Source: an uncultured Acidimicrobiaceae bacterium (GTDB lineage Bacteria > Actinomycetota > Acidimicrobiia > Acidimicrobiales > Microtrichaceae). Taken from it: DNA of 26,087 nt. The first letter of the stretch is position 1; every line of letters begins with the position of its first letter. This document shows positions 1-7,889 of the stretch, in pieces. Under the pieces are notes generated by a model. The model saw nothing but the letters and a program-made list of their open reading frames with translations, did not search any database and had not been told where the DNA came from. Made by a program: the position numbers and the translations under genes. The DNA is taken from assembly GCA_937868025.1 (NCBI GenBank), contig CALMLJ010000470.1, positions 1-26,087 on the forward strand. Direction: 5' to 3'.

Positions 1-638
1 GTCGCCCTCGCCGCCGCGGCCACGTCGGCGCCGATGAGGTCGTGGCGCAGGTCGATGAGCCGCGAGGAGATCTGCGTCGAGAACTCGATGTGGGGCTGCA
101 GCGTCACACACCTCGGGCCCAGCTCGAACGCCGCGATCGGGCAGTAGTCGGCGCGCATCAGCAGGGTTGCGTCATCGGGGAGCCGGGTGACCTGGTCCTC
201 GTGGCTGGCCACGAGCGACACCCGGTCGCGGGCCGGAACCATCCACGGTCGGTGTTCGGTGACCTCGTACTCCTTCACCCCGACACCCCACCCGACGGCG
301 GCCCGCTCGACCGTTCCCCCGAAGAGCGAGGCGAGCACCTGGTGGCCGAAGCAGATGCCGACGAACGGCCGTTCGCGGACCACCGCCTCCATGACGAAGT
401 CGCCGAGCCGGTGGATCCACGGCAGGTCGTCGAGCACGGAGTTCCGCGACGGTGAGGTGATCCAGGCGTCGCACTCGTCGATCGACTGCGGCAGCTGACC
501 ATCCTCGGCCGCGTACGGCATGACCTCGATGCCGAGGGGCCCGAGCAGCGACGTGAACAGCTCGGGGTAGTCGCCCCCGAGGTCGAGGGCGTCGGGATGT
601 ACGTGGCCGCACATCAGGAGCCCGACGGTGACGGACAT
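1..638 (-). CDS. Class I glutamine amidotransferase (GATase1), partial at left edge
   Basis: The gene is read on the minus strand from an ATG at 638 and runs off the window, leaving 212 codons and no stop. The translation shows the GATase1 nucleophile elbow GICFGHQ (Cys96) and the downstream His-x-Glu pair in LQPHIEF (His183, Glu185), so the catalytic triad looks complete. Such domains hydrolyse glutamine or gamma-glutamyl amides in the cytoplasm. No synthetase domain is seen in the visible part, so it resembles the free-standing GMP-synthase-like or PuuD-like amidotransferases. It starts 13 nt after the stop of the upstream ssuD gene and is probably cotranscribed with it. No clear Shine-Dalgarno sequence precedes the ATG, which suggests translational coupling. 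The substrate cannot be told: gamma-glutamyl-amine hydrolysis is possible, since amine-oxidising genes lie elsewhere in the window, but this is inference. Confidence 0.85.
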   Translation of the reverse strand, partial: MSVTVGLLMCGHVHPDALDLGGDYPELFTSLLGPLGIEVMPYAAEDGQLPQSIDECDAWITSPSRNSVLDDLPWIHRLGDFVMEAVVRERPFVGICFGHQVLASLFGGTVERAAVGWGVGVKEYEVTEHRPWMVPARDRVSLVASHEDQVTRLPDDATLLMRADYCPIAAFELGPRCVTLQPHIEFSTQISSRLIDLRHDLIGADVAAAARA

Positions 639-651
639 CGGAGCGGACGGA

Positions 652-1794
652 CTACCGGAAGTGGAAGACGGGCGCCGCTGCGTTGGCGGGGAGCTCTTCG
701 ACGAGCCCCCGGCGACGCAGCTCGGGGAGCAGCCCCTCGCCGACCCACCAGGCTTCCTCGAGGTGTGGGTAGCCCGAGAGGATGAACTCCTCGAACCCAA
801 GGGCGGCGTACTCGGCGATGCGGTCGGCGACTTCGGTGAAGCTGCCGACGAGCGCCGTGCCGGCACCGCCGCGCACGAGGCCGATGCCGCTCCACACGTT
901 CGGGTAGATCTCGAGGGATCGGGGATCGCTCAGGTCGCCGGCGGTCACGTTCGAGCGGGCGCCGTTGAGTTCGGCCATCCGACGCTGACCCTCCGACTGG
1001 GTGGTCTCGAAGTCGGCGCGGGCCGCGGCGATGGCCTCGGGGGACATGCCGGCCTGGAGGCGGCCGGCCTCGGCCCACGCTTCCTCCGACGTCGGTCGGG
1101 CGATCGTGTGGAAACGGATGCCCAATCGCACGGTGCGCCCGTTGTCGGCGGCGAGCTTGCGCATGCGGTCGACGCGCTCGGCGACCATCTCCGGCGGTTC
1201 GCCCCACGCCAGGTACACGTCGGCGCCGGCGGCGGCGACCACCTCGGCGGCCTCGGACGCTCCACCGAAGTAGATCTCGGGCTGGGGGGTGGGCTGTTCG
1301 CGGGTGGTGGCCGACTCGACCCGGTAGTTCGGGCCCTCGTGGTCGAACGGCTCGGCGCCCCAGGCGCCCCGCATGACCTCGATGAACTCGCCGGTTCGGG
1401 CGTACCGGGCGTCCTTGTCGGCGTAGTCGCCGAAGCGGGCGAGCTCGCGGGGCTCGGCGCCCGTGACGAGGTTGACGATCACGCGGCCGCCCGACAGGCG
1501 CTGGTAGCTCGACGCCATCTGGGCGGCGAGCGTGGGGGACAGCAGCCCCGGGCGGAAAGCGACGAGAAAACGCAGCCGGCGGGTCTGGGGCACGAGCATG
1601 GCCGTGGTGATCCACGAGTCCTCGCACCCGGTGCCGCAGGGGGTGAGGACGGCGTCGAAGCCGAGCTGGTCGCACGCCCGGGCGATCTGGCTGAGGTAGT
1701 CGATCGTGGGTGGGCGCACCGGTGAGCCGTCGTCGGACGGTGAAACGTCCCGGGAGTCGCCGCCGGTGGGCAGGAACCAATGGATCTTCAACAT
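652..1794 (-). CDS. ssuD: FMNH2-dependent alkanesulfonate monooxygenase (LLM class)
   Basis: This 380-residue protein closely follows SsuD of about 380 residues. SsuD uses reduced FMN and oxygen to desulfonate alkanesulfonates to aldehyde and sulfite, giving sulfur in sulfate limitation. Visible family hallmarks are the N-terminal WFLPTGGD strand, CEDSW with Cys57 (the Cys54 region of E. coli SsuD), NLVTGAEPRELA, the YFGGAS phosphate loop, AWGEPPE, His229 in the RFHTIAR strand, Arg308 in LVRGGAGTALVG, and SGYPHLEEA near the end. I place the start at the ATG at 1794 because an AGGAG sits 7 nt upstream. A GTG two codons earlier (1800) would put that motif almost on the start. No ssuABC transporter or flavin reductase gene is in the window. 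The gene is divergent from the ATP-grasp gene across about 94 bp and leads a two-gene unit with the amidotransferase. Confidence 0.93.
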   Translation of the reverse strand: MLKIHWFLPTGGDSRDVSPSDDGSPVRPPTIDYLSQIARACDQLGFDAVLTPCGTGCEDSWITTAMLVPQTRRLRFLVAFRPGLLSPTLAAQMASSYQRLSGGRVIVNLVTGAEPRELARFGDYADKDARYARTGEFIEVMRGAWGAEPFDHEGPNYRVESATTREQPTPQPEIYFGGASEAAEVVAAAGADVYLAWGEPPEMVAERVDRMRKLAADNGRTVRLGIRFHTIARPTSEEAWAEAGRLQAGMSPEAIAAARADFETTQSEGQRRMAELNGARSNVTAGDLSDPRSLEIYPNVWSGIGLVRGGAGTALVGSFTEVADRIAEYAALGFEEFILSGYPHLEEAWWVGEGLLPELRRRGLVEELPANAAAPVFHFR

Positions 1795-1874
1795 TCGCAC
1801 GCTCCTCAGGACGTGGGTCAGGTTACCCGACCCCCAAGGTCAGGAATCCAGCCGAGCCGGTCTCTGTCGGGCGC

Positions 1875-1880
1875 TACCGT
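1875..1880 (+). promoter_or_regulatory. Possible -10 box (TACCGT) for the ATP-grasp gene
   Basis: TACCGT fits the actinobacterial TAnnnT pattern and lies 8 nt before the ATG at 1889. There is no Shine-Dalgarno sequence in between, so the transcript may be leaderless. No convincing -35 is visible. The call rests only on position and pattern. Confidence 0.3.
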
Positions 1881-1888
1881 CTCGGGCC

Positions 1889-2788
1889 ATGTCGCACCGC
1901 ATCGCCATCGTGACCAGTGGACCCGGCCGCCCCTTCGACGACGATCTGCCGCCACTCGTCGCCGCGCTCGAACAGATCGGGACAACGGTCGAGGTGCTCG
2001 ACTGGGACGACGACGGGGCCGACTGGGCATCGGTCGACCTCGCCGTGATCCGCTCCACCTGGGACTACACCCAACGCCACGACGAGTTCCTCGACTGGAC
2101 CCGTCGTTGCGCGTCGGCGACGACGTTGATCAACGCCCCCGCGGTCGTCGCGTGGAACTCCGACAAGCGGTACCTCCGCGATCTCGTGGACGCCGGCGTC
2201 AACGTGGTCGACACGTCCTTCATCGAGCCCGGCGACCCGATCGAGCTGCCGTTCGGCGTCGAGTTCGTCGTCAAGCCGACCGTGTCGGCCGGTTCCCGCG
2301 ACACGGTCCGCTACCACGCCGACGACCACGCGCCGGCAACGGCGCAGGTCGAGGCCCTCCTCGCCCACGGTCGGACCGTCATGGTGCAGCCGTACCAGGC
2401 GGCGGTCGACGAGGAGGGCGAGACGGCGCTCCTGTTCTTCGGTGGCGAGTTCAGCCACGCGATCCGCAAGGGGCCGCTGCTCGTTGCCGGCGAGGAGGCC
2501 ACCCGTGCCCTGTTCGCCCAGGAGGTCATCACGGCCACCGACGCCCACCCCGACCAGATCGCCCTCGCCACGCAGTGCCTCGCCGCGCTCGGGGGTATCG
2601 ACGCGCTGGCGGGGGTGTCGCTTCCCCTGCCCTACGCCCGGGTCGACGTGCTCGTCGACAACGACGGTCGATTCTCGATCCTCGAGCTGGAGTTGACCGA
2701 ACCGTCGCTCTTCTTCGACTGGGCTCCCGGCGCACCCGACAGATATGCAAGGGTGCTGGTCGAGCTGGCGGAGGCCGCCCGCTCCTGA
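1889..2788 (+). CDS. ATP-grasp ligase, DcsG/RimK-like
   Basis: The 299-residue product has an N-terminal substrate lobe with LAVIRSTWDY (residues 51-60) and a following EFLDW. This pattern is typical of the ATP-grasp subfamily that includes the O-ureido-serine cyclo-ligase DcsG. The ATP-grasp core follows: VVKPTVSAGSRDT (127-139, phosphate-binding loop), MVQPYQ (165-170), the GETALLFF strand, and a C-terminal LELELTEPSLFF carrying the acidic metal ligands. Such enzymes join a carboxylate to an amine or similar nucleophile through an acyl phosphate. No other cycloserine genes are present, so the real substrate is unknown. The start at 1889 was chosen over an in-frame upstream extension, because the extension would read through the ssuD promoter region and lacks family residues. 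The alcohol dehydrogenase follows after 10 nt. Confidence 0.85.
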   Translation: MSHRIAIVTSGPGRPFDDDLPPLVAALEQIGTTVEVLDWDDDGADWASVDLAVIRSTWDYTQRHDEFLDWTRRCASATTLINAPAVVAWNSDKRYLRDLVDAGVNVVDTSFIEPGDPIELPFGVEFVVKPTVSAGSRDTVRYHADDHAPATAQVEALLAHGRTVMVQPYQAAVDEEGETALLFFGGEFSHAIRKGPLLVAGEEATRALFAQEVITATDAHPDQIALATQCLAALGGIDALAGVSLPLPYARVDVLVDNDGRFSILELELTEPSLFFDWAPGAPDRYARVLVELAEAARS

Positions 2789-2798
2789 AGGGGGAGAC

Positions 2799-3911
2799 AT
2801 GTCGACGAAGATGCGAGCCGCGCTCCTGGACGAGGTGGGGGCGCCGATGATCGTCGTCGACGACGTCGAACTCGACGGTCCCGGTCTCGGTGAAGTGCGC
2901 GTCGAGGTGGCGTGGTGCGGGGTCTGTCACTCCGACGTGTCGCAGGTCGACGGGGTGCACCCGGCGCTGACGCCCTCGGTGCTGGGCCACGAGGCCGCCG
3001 GCGTGGTGGTCGAGGTCGGGCCGGGCGTGTCCCAGCTGGCGGTCGGTGACCACGTCGTACTGAGCCCGAGCGCCGCCTGCGGCCACTGCTACTGGTGTGT
3101 GCGCAACGAGCACAGCAGCTGTGTGAACTCGGCAGCGATCGCGATGTCGATGCTGCCCGACGGCAGCACGCGCCTGAGCCGGCAGGGGAGCGTCGTGTAC
3201 CGCGGGCTCGGGCTGGCGGCGATGGCCGAGTACGTCGTCGTCGCCGAGTCGGCGGCGATCAAGATCGACGCCGATCTGCCGCTCGACCTCGCGTGCATCA
3301 TCGGCTGCGCCGTGCAGACCGGGGTGGGCGCTGCGCTCAACACCGCCAAGGTCGAGGCCGGCGCGACCGTGCTCGTGATGGGCGCGGGCGGCATCGGGTT
3401 GTCGATCGTGCAGGGTGCCCGCATCGCCGGCGCCACGCGCATCATCGTGTCCGACCCCGTCGAGGCCCGTCGCGAGTCCGCGCTCCAGGTCGGTGCGACC
3501 GACGTGGTCGACCCGACGAAGGACGACGTGATCTCGGTCGCCCAGGCGCTCACCGGGGTGGGCGTCGACTATGCCTTCGACGCGGTCGGCCACGCTGCGC
3601 TCGTCGAGACCGGAGTGACCGCGACCCGCAACGGCGGCACCACCGTGATTGTGGGCGCTGCGCCCGTCGACCACGAGGCGAAGCTCAACGTGGTGCTGAC
3701 GATGTTCACCGAGAAGCGCGTGGTCGGAACGCTGCTCGGTGGGTGCCACGCTCCCCGCGATTTCCCCCGCCTGGTTGCGCTCTGGCAGGCGGGGCGCCTC
3801 GACCTCGATTCGATGGTCACGAACCGCCGGCCGCTGGCCGAGGTGAACGAGGCGATGGCCGACATGCGCGCCGGCCTCGGGGTGCGAACCGTCCTCGACG
3901 TTCGCAGCTGA
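2799..3911 (+). CDS. Zinc-dependent alcohol dehydrogenase (MDR, class III-like)
   Basis: This is a 370-residue medium-chain dehydrogenase. The catalytic zinc ligands are visible as Cys43 (in CGVCHSD), His64-Glu65 (GHEAAG) and Cys170 (IIGCAVQTGVG). The structural zinc lobe has Cys94, 97, 100 and 108 (CGHCYWC, then C). The Rossmann motif GAGGIG (195-200) with Asp219 at the end of the second strand indicates NAD rather than NADP. It resembles the class III and NDMA-dependent alcohol dehydrogenases of actinobacteria, which oxidise primary alcohols or glutathione/mycothiol adducts to aldehydes. The ATG at 2799 has a strong AAGGGGGAG ribosome site and lies 10 nt after the ATP-grasp stop, so the two form an operon. 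Exact substrate and electron carrier are not readable from sequence. Confidence 0.92.
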   Translation: MSTKMRAALLDEVGAPMIVVDDVELDGPGLGEVRVEVAWCGVCHSDVSQVDGVHPALTPSVLGHEAAGVVVEVGPGVSQLAVGDHVVLSPSAACGHCYWCVRNEHSSCVNSAAIAMSMLPDGSTRLSRQGSVVYRGLGLAAMAEYVVVAESAAIKIDADLPLDLACIIGCAVQTGVGAALNTAKVEAGATVLVMGAGGIGLSIVQGARIAGATRIIVSDPVEARRESALQVGATDVVDPTKDDVISVAQALTGVGVDYAFDAVGHAALVETGVTATRNGGTTVIVGAAPVDHEAKLNVVLTMFTEKRVVGTLLGGCHAPRDFPRLVALWQAGRLDLDSMVTNRRPLAEVNEAMADMRAGLGVRTVLDVRS

Positions 3912-3941
3912 GGCGCAGCGGGCTCGGATCAGCTCGATAGA

Positions 3942-4046
3942 TTGAGTCGATCGCCTCAACCGATTGCGCGGGCCGCGTCCCCAACTCGTCCAAATCTGGA
4001 ACAGATGTTTCAGAGAACGCTCTGTTACGAAACGGTGACTGTCACC
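3942..4046. promoter_or_regulatory. Cluster of four palindromes in the leader of the ABC importer operon
   Basis: Within the 207-bp gap before the binding-protein gene I find four dyads. TTGAGTCGATCGCCTCAA (3942-3959) is an 18-bp palindrome with one mismatched pair. ATCTG-GAA-CAGAT lies at 3994-4006, CAGAG-AACG-CTCTG at 4011-4024 and GGTGAC-T-GTCACC at 4034-4046; these three have perfect arms. A possible -10 (TAGGTT, 4068-4073) follows, so the last dyad would overlap the -35 position. The first dyad may also end the upstream adh transcript. Regulator binding is inference. Confidence 0.5.
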
Positions 4047-4067
4047 CGAACGTCGCGGGGCGGGGTG

Positions 4068-4073
4068 TAGGTT
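4068..4073 (+). promoter_or_regulatory. Possible -10 box (TAGGTT) of the ABC importer operon
   Basis: TAGGTT matches TAnnnT and would give a 5' leader of roughly 40 nt containing the good CCGGAGGA ribosome site of the binding-protein gene. The -35 region is poor and overlaps the GGTGAC-T-GTCACC palindrome. Confidence 0.3.
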
Positions 4074-4118
4074 CCGCGTCACGACTAGTCGGTATTCATC
4101 CATCCGGAGGACCACAAC

Positions 4119-5882
4119 ATGAGAAAACGCTTGGGATCGTCGAACGCCGGGAGGGGAGTCGCCGCACTCGCTCTCGCGTTCACCCTCGTCGCCGCAGGCT
4201 GCGGCGACTCGAAGGATTCGAGCGACGGTGAGTCGTCGGGCGGCGACACCGCCGCCAGCACGACCCTTCCGCCGCGTTCGGACAGCTGCCGCACGCTGAA
4301 GTACGAGGACGCGCCCGAGGGCGGCGAGTTCGTCGACTACGCGCAGCTCGCCAGCGCCGGTGACAACACCAGCTTCGATCCCGGCGCCGTGCAGACACTC
4401 GACGAGTCCCAGATCACCGGTGCGCTCTTCGACGGTCTCACCGACTTCGACTTCACCGACACCTGCAACCCTGAGCTCAAGCCGCTCGTCGCCGAGAGCT
4501 TCGAGGCCAACGACGACGCCACGGTCTTCACCTTCAAGATCAAGGACGACCAGAAGTTCAGCAACGGCGAGCCCGTCCTGCCCCACAACTTCAAGCAGGG
4601 CTGGGAGCGCGCCGGCAGCCAGGAGCTCGCCTCCTCGTACGGCTACCTGATGGCCTACGTCAAGGGTGGCGCCGACCTCCTCGACGGCAAGGTCGACACC
4701 CTCGACTCGATCGTCGCCGACGACGATGCGATGACCCTCGAGGTCACCCTCGAGAGCCCGCTCGCCGACTTCCCGGCGATCGTCTCCTTCTCGTCGTTCT
4801 CGCCGATCTCGGATGAGGACATCGCCCGGGTCGGCAACACGACCGGCTGGGGCGACAAGGGTGCCGTCATCGGCAACGGCCCGTTCAAGTTCGAGTCCGC
4901 CGGTTCGCCCGACTCGGGTGAGGTCGTGCTCGTGCGCAACGACGACTGGGCCGGCAACGTGCTCGGCGACACGAAGGCCAAGCTCGACAAGATCACCTTC
5001 AAGCTGACCACCGATGTCGAGTCTGCCTACCAGGCCTTCTCGGCCGGCGAGGGCGACAACGCCACGATTCCTTCGGGCAAGTACAAGGAGGCCACGGCCA
5101 CCTACCCGAACGACACCAAGTCGCCGCAGCTCGGCACGTACTTCTTCGACATCGGCCATGACGATCCGGTCCTGGGCGGCGAGAAGAACACCAAGCTCCG
5201 CCAGGCCATCTCCATGGCGATCGACCGCGACGAGATCAACACGAAGGCGTACGAGGGCGCTCGCATCGTCTCCACCGGCATCACGCCCCCCGGCATCCCC
5301 GGGTTCAAGGCTGACATCGGCAAGTACGCCAAGACCGACGCGGCCGAGGCCAAGAAGCTGTACGACGAGTGGGTCGCCGACGGTGGCACCCTCGACGGTC
5401 CGATCAAGATCTCGTTCAACACCGGTGGTAGCCACCAGACCGTGGTCGAGATCATGCAGGCCAACCTCAAGGACGTCCTCGGCATCGACGTCGAGCTCAA
5501 CGCCATCGACGAGGACTACTTCAAGGTCATCGCCCAGCCCGGCGCCTGCCAGGTCTGCCGCTCCGGCTGGTACGCCGACTACCCGACCTACGGCAACTTC
5601 ATGGTCGACCTGTTCGGCAAGGTGTCGATCGGTGGCAACAACCTCGGCGGCTACGACGACGAGAAGTTCGAGGAGAACCTGTCGAACGCCCTCAAGGAGA
5701 CCGACCCGACCAAGCGCGGCGAGTTCTACCAGGCCGCCGAGGAGCGTCTCCTCAACGAGACCACCAACGCGATCCCGCTCAACTGGTACACCGGTGACCA
5801 GGTGTACCGCGACACGGTGATCAACTACGACCAGCAGCCGCTCGGCAACATCCTCTGGGAGAAAATCGGCAAGAAGGGCTAA
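4119..5882 (+). CDS. Peptide-type ABC transporter substrate-binding lipoprotein (SBP family 5)
   Basis: The product has 587 residues. A basic start (MRKR), a hydrophobic stretch and the lipobox LVAAGC predict cleavage before Cys28 and lipid anchoring to the outer face of the membrane. A Ser/Asp/Gly-rich tether follows. The mature part shows OppA/DppA features: an ALFDGLTDFD segment, a SNGEPV segment, VIGNGPFKF, and the LRQAISMAIDRDEI helix of family 5 binding proteins. It captures an oligopeptide, dipeptide or another small cationic or peptide-like ligand for the permeases encoded next; the ligand cannot be read from sequence. The ATG at 4119 has CCGGAGGA 8 nt upstream. Codon use looks very strongly biased (CTC, GTC, ATC, AAG), consistent with high expression. 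A strong hairpin follows its stop. Confidence 0.93.
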   Translation: MRKRLGSSNAGRGVAALALAFTLVAAGCGDSKDSSDGESSGGDTAASTTLPPRSDSCRTLKYEDAPEGGEFVDYAQLASAGDNTSFDPGAVQTLDESQITGALFDGLTDFDFTDTCNPELKPLVAESFEANDDATVFTFKIKDDQKFSNGEPVLPHNFKQGWERAGSQELASSYGYLMAYVKGGADLLDGKVDTLDSIVADDDAMTLEVTLESPLADFPAIVSFSSFSPISDEDIARVGNTTGWGDKGAVIGNGPFKFESAGSPDSGEVVLVRNDDWAGNVLGDTKAKLDKITFKLTTDVESAYQAFSAGEGDNATIPSGKYKEATATYPNDTKSPQLGTYFFDIGHDDPVLGGEKNTKLRQAISMAIDRDEINTKAYEGARIVSTGITPPGIPGFKADIGKYAKTDAAEAKKLYDEWVADGGTLDGPIKISFNTGGSHQTVVEIMQANLKDVLGIDVELNAIDEDYFKVIAQPGACQVCRSGWYADYPTYGNFMVDLFGKVSIGGNNLGGYDDEKFEENLSNALKETDPTKRGEFYQAAEERLLNETTNAIPLNWYTGDQVYRDTVINYDQQPLGNILWEKIGKKG

Positions 5883-5896
5883 CACCCGACCTCGAA

Positions 5897-5926
5897 CGGG
5901 GTGGGCACCTGCCGGTGCCCACCCCG
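5897..5926 (+). other. Intercistronic 13-bp hairpin between binding-protein and permease genes
   Basis: CGGGGTGGGCACC (5897-5909) and its exact complement GGTGCCCACCCCG (5914-5926) are separated by the loop TGCC. There is no T-run after the stem, so it is not a standard intrinsic terminator. It could stabilise the upstream mRNA end or reduce read-through, so that binding protein exceeds permease, as known for hairpins in malE-malF type operons. Confidence 0.75.
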
Positions 5927-5945
5927 CTCTCGGTTCGACTTCGCC

Positions 5946-6950
5946 ATGGCTGTCTTCATCGTCCGTCGTCTCTTCTCGCTCGCCGTGACCCTCATCGGCG
6001 GCTTCACCCTGCTCTTCCTGCTCTTCTTCACGCTGCCCTCCGACCCCGCCCGGGTCATCTCCGGCGGCAACGGTCGCAACCCCTCACCGGCGGTCATCGC
6101 CAACACCGAGCGCCGTCTCGGGCTCGACAAGCCGATCTACGAGCAGTACTGGAACCGGCTCAAGGACACTGTCACCCTCTCGGGGATCAGCTTCCAGACC
6201 CGCGAGCCCGTCCGCGACATGGTCGCGGAACGTCTCCCCGCCAGCCTCCGCCTCGCCGTCTGGGCGATGTTGATCGAGGCCTCCGTCGGCGTCGGGTCGG
6301 GGGTGCTCTCCGCCCGAAGACGAAATTCGATCGCCGACACCGTCACCACCACCGCTGCGGTGGTCGCCGGTGCCATCCCCGTCTTTGTGCTCGGGTACCT
6401 GTTGACCCTCGTGACAGGGGTCTACGCGTTCAAGCACAACTGGCCCGAATGGGCTCACTTCCCGACGTTGAGTACCAACTACGACGCGGACGAGTGGTAC
6501 CTCTTCTTCATCCCGAACCTCAAGCAGCTCGAGCTGCTGGTGCAGCCCGCCATCATCTTGGCGTCGGTGTCGACGGCCATCGTGGCCCGGCTCACGCGCA
6601 CCACGATGCTCGAGGCGCAGACCGCCGACCACGTGCGCACCGCCCGGGCGAAGGGCCTCACCGAGAAGGCGATCTCCCGCCGTCACGTGCTGCGCAACGC
6701 GCTCATTCCCGTCGTGACGTTCATCGGCATCGACTTCGGCACGCTCATCGGGTTCGCCATCCTGACCGAGACCGTGTTCCAGTGGCCCGGCCTCGGTTCC
6801 AAGGTCGCCCGCGCCGCGGGCCAGTCCGACCTGCCGGTCGTCCTGACGCTCTCCATGGTCGTGATGCTGATGTACGGCCTCGCCAACCTGGCCGTCGACA
6901 TCAGTTACGCCAAGCTCGATCCGCGGATCCGACTGAGCGGTGCGAAATGA
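5946..6950 (+). CDS. ABC transporter permease, DppB/OppB type
   Basis: The 334-residue protein begins with the family's typical IVRRLFSL(A)VTLIGGFTLLFLL first membrane helix. It contains about six hydrophobic segments and carries the EAA loop ARAKGLTEKAISRRHVLRNALIP, which docks with the ATPase subunits. It ends with the family tail YAKLDPRIR. It forms half of the transmembrane channel. I chose the ATG at 5946 because MAVFIVRRLF is the canonical N-terminus. An upstream in-frame GTG at 5901 lies inside the hairpin and adds unlike residues. No good Shine-Dalgarno sequence precedes 5946. The stop overlaps the next start in an ATGA, so the two permeases are translationally coupled. Confidence 0.93.
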   Translation: MAVFIVRRLFSLAVTLIGGFTLLFLLFFTLPSDPARVISGGNGRNPSPAVIANTERRLGLDKPIYEQYWNRLKDTVTLSGISFQTREPVRDMVAERLPASLRLAVWAMLIEASVGVGSGVLSARRRNSIADTVTTTAAVVAGAIPVFVLGYLLTLVTGVYAFKHNWPEWAHFPTLSTNYDADEWYLFFIPNLKQLELLVQPAIILASVSTAIVARLTRTTMLEAQTADHVRTARAKGLTEKAISRRHVLRNALIPVVTFIGIDFGTLIGFAILTETVFQWPGLGSKVARAAGQSDLPVVLTLSMVVMLMYGLANLAVDISYAKLDPRIRLSGAK

Positions 6951-7888
6951 CCGATCCCAGACTCACTCCCGAGGTGCCTGCTCACCAGCCGGTCGCCGAC
7001 ACGCCGATCGGCGTCGTCGCCTTGGACGCCACGCTCGCCGACGTCGGGCCCTCACGCTCGCTGTTCGAGGATGCCTGGCGACGGTTCCGTCGCAACAAGC
7101 TGGCGATGTTCGGCCTGTTCCTGGTGATCTTCCTGGTCCTCGTCGCCATCATCGGCCCCTTCGTGGTGCAGAGCCCGACGAAGCTGTCGAAGACCGTCAT
7201 CCTCGAACCCCCGACCAACCAGCACCTGTTCGGCGTCGACAACAAGGGTGCGGACATCTTCGCCCGCGTCGTCCACGGCATCCGGCTGTCGCTGTTCATC
7301 GGCGTGATGGCGACGTTGCTCGAGACGTTCATCGGCATCGCCGTCGGTGCGCTTGCCGGTTGGTACGGCAAGTGGGTCGACTCGGTCGCCATGCGCTTCG
7401 TCGACATCATGCTGGGCATCCCGTACATCATCCTCGCCTACGCCTTCATCACCGTCTTCGGGAAGGGCGTGCCGGCGGTGATCTTCGCTCTGGCCTTCAC
7501 GGCCTGGCTGCAGACGGCCCGCACCGTTCGTGCTGGGTTCATCCAGGTGAAGGAGTTCGAGTACATCGAGGCCGCCCGCGCCCTCGGGGTCAGCGGCCCT
7601 CGCATCATGCTCCGCCACATCCTCCCCAACGTGCTCCAGCCCGTAGTGGTCCTCATGGCGGTCGGCGTCGGCAGCGCGATCCTGTCCGAGGCGGCGCTGA
7701 GCTTCCTCGGTGTCGGGGTCAAGCCGCCGAACCCGTCACTCGGCCTGATGGTGTCCGACGCCCAGAGCTTCCTCACCAGTGCCCCGTACATGTTCCTGTT
7801 CCCGGGTCTGGCCATCGTGTTGACGGTGCTCGGGTTCCTCCTCGTGGGGGACGGCCTCCGCGACGCCCTCGACGTGAAGGACAACTGA
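6947..7888 (+). CDS. ABC transporter permease, DppC/OppC type
   Basis: The 313-residue product has a roughly 40-residue cytoplasmic head. The OppC-type WRRFRRNKLAMFGLFLVIFLVLVAIIGPFV first helix follows, then VDNKGADIFARVVHGIRLSLFIGV, the EAA loop EAARALGVSGPRIMLRHILPNVLQP and the closing GDGLRDALDVK. These are standard marks of the second permease of peptide/nickel-type importers. Its ATG shares bases with the stop of the DppB-type gene (ATGA at 6947-6950), and the OppD-type ATPase follows after one base. It pairs with the DppB-type subunit to form the pore. Confidence 0.94.
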   Translation: MTDPRLTPEVPAHQPVADTPIGVVALDATLADVGPSRSLFEDAWRRFRRNKLAMFGLFLVIFLVLVAIIGPFVVQSPTKLSKTVILEPPTNQHLFGVDNKGADIFARVVHGIRLSLFIGVMATLLETFIGIAVGALAGWYGKWVDSVAMRFVDIMLGIPYIILAYAFITVFGKGVPAVIFALAFTAWLQTARTVRAGFIQVKEFEYIEAARALGVSGPRIMLRHILPNVLQPVVVLMAVGVGSAILSEAALSFLGVGVKPPNPSLGLMVSDAQSFLTSAPYMFLFPGLAIVLTVLGFLLVGDGLRDALDVKDN

Positions 7889-7889
7889 C

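Noticed and set aside
2529..5885. Very long minus-strand open frame (1118 codons)
   Set aside because: It lies antisense to the alcohol dehydrogenase and binding-protein genes, has low-complexity Val/Leu/Gly/Asp content, crosses the palindrome-rich leader and shows no domain. It is a by-product of high GC third-position bias.
5901..5945. N-terminal extension of the DppB-type permease from a GTG at 5901
   Set aside because: The added residues come from inside a perfect hairpin and do not resemble a permease N-terminus; MAVFIVRRLF at 5946 does.
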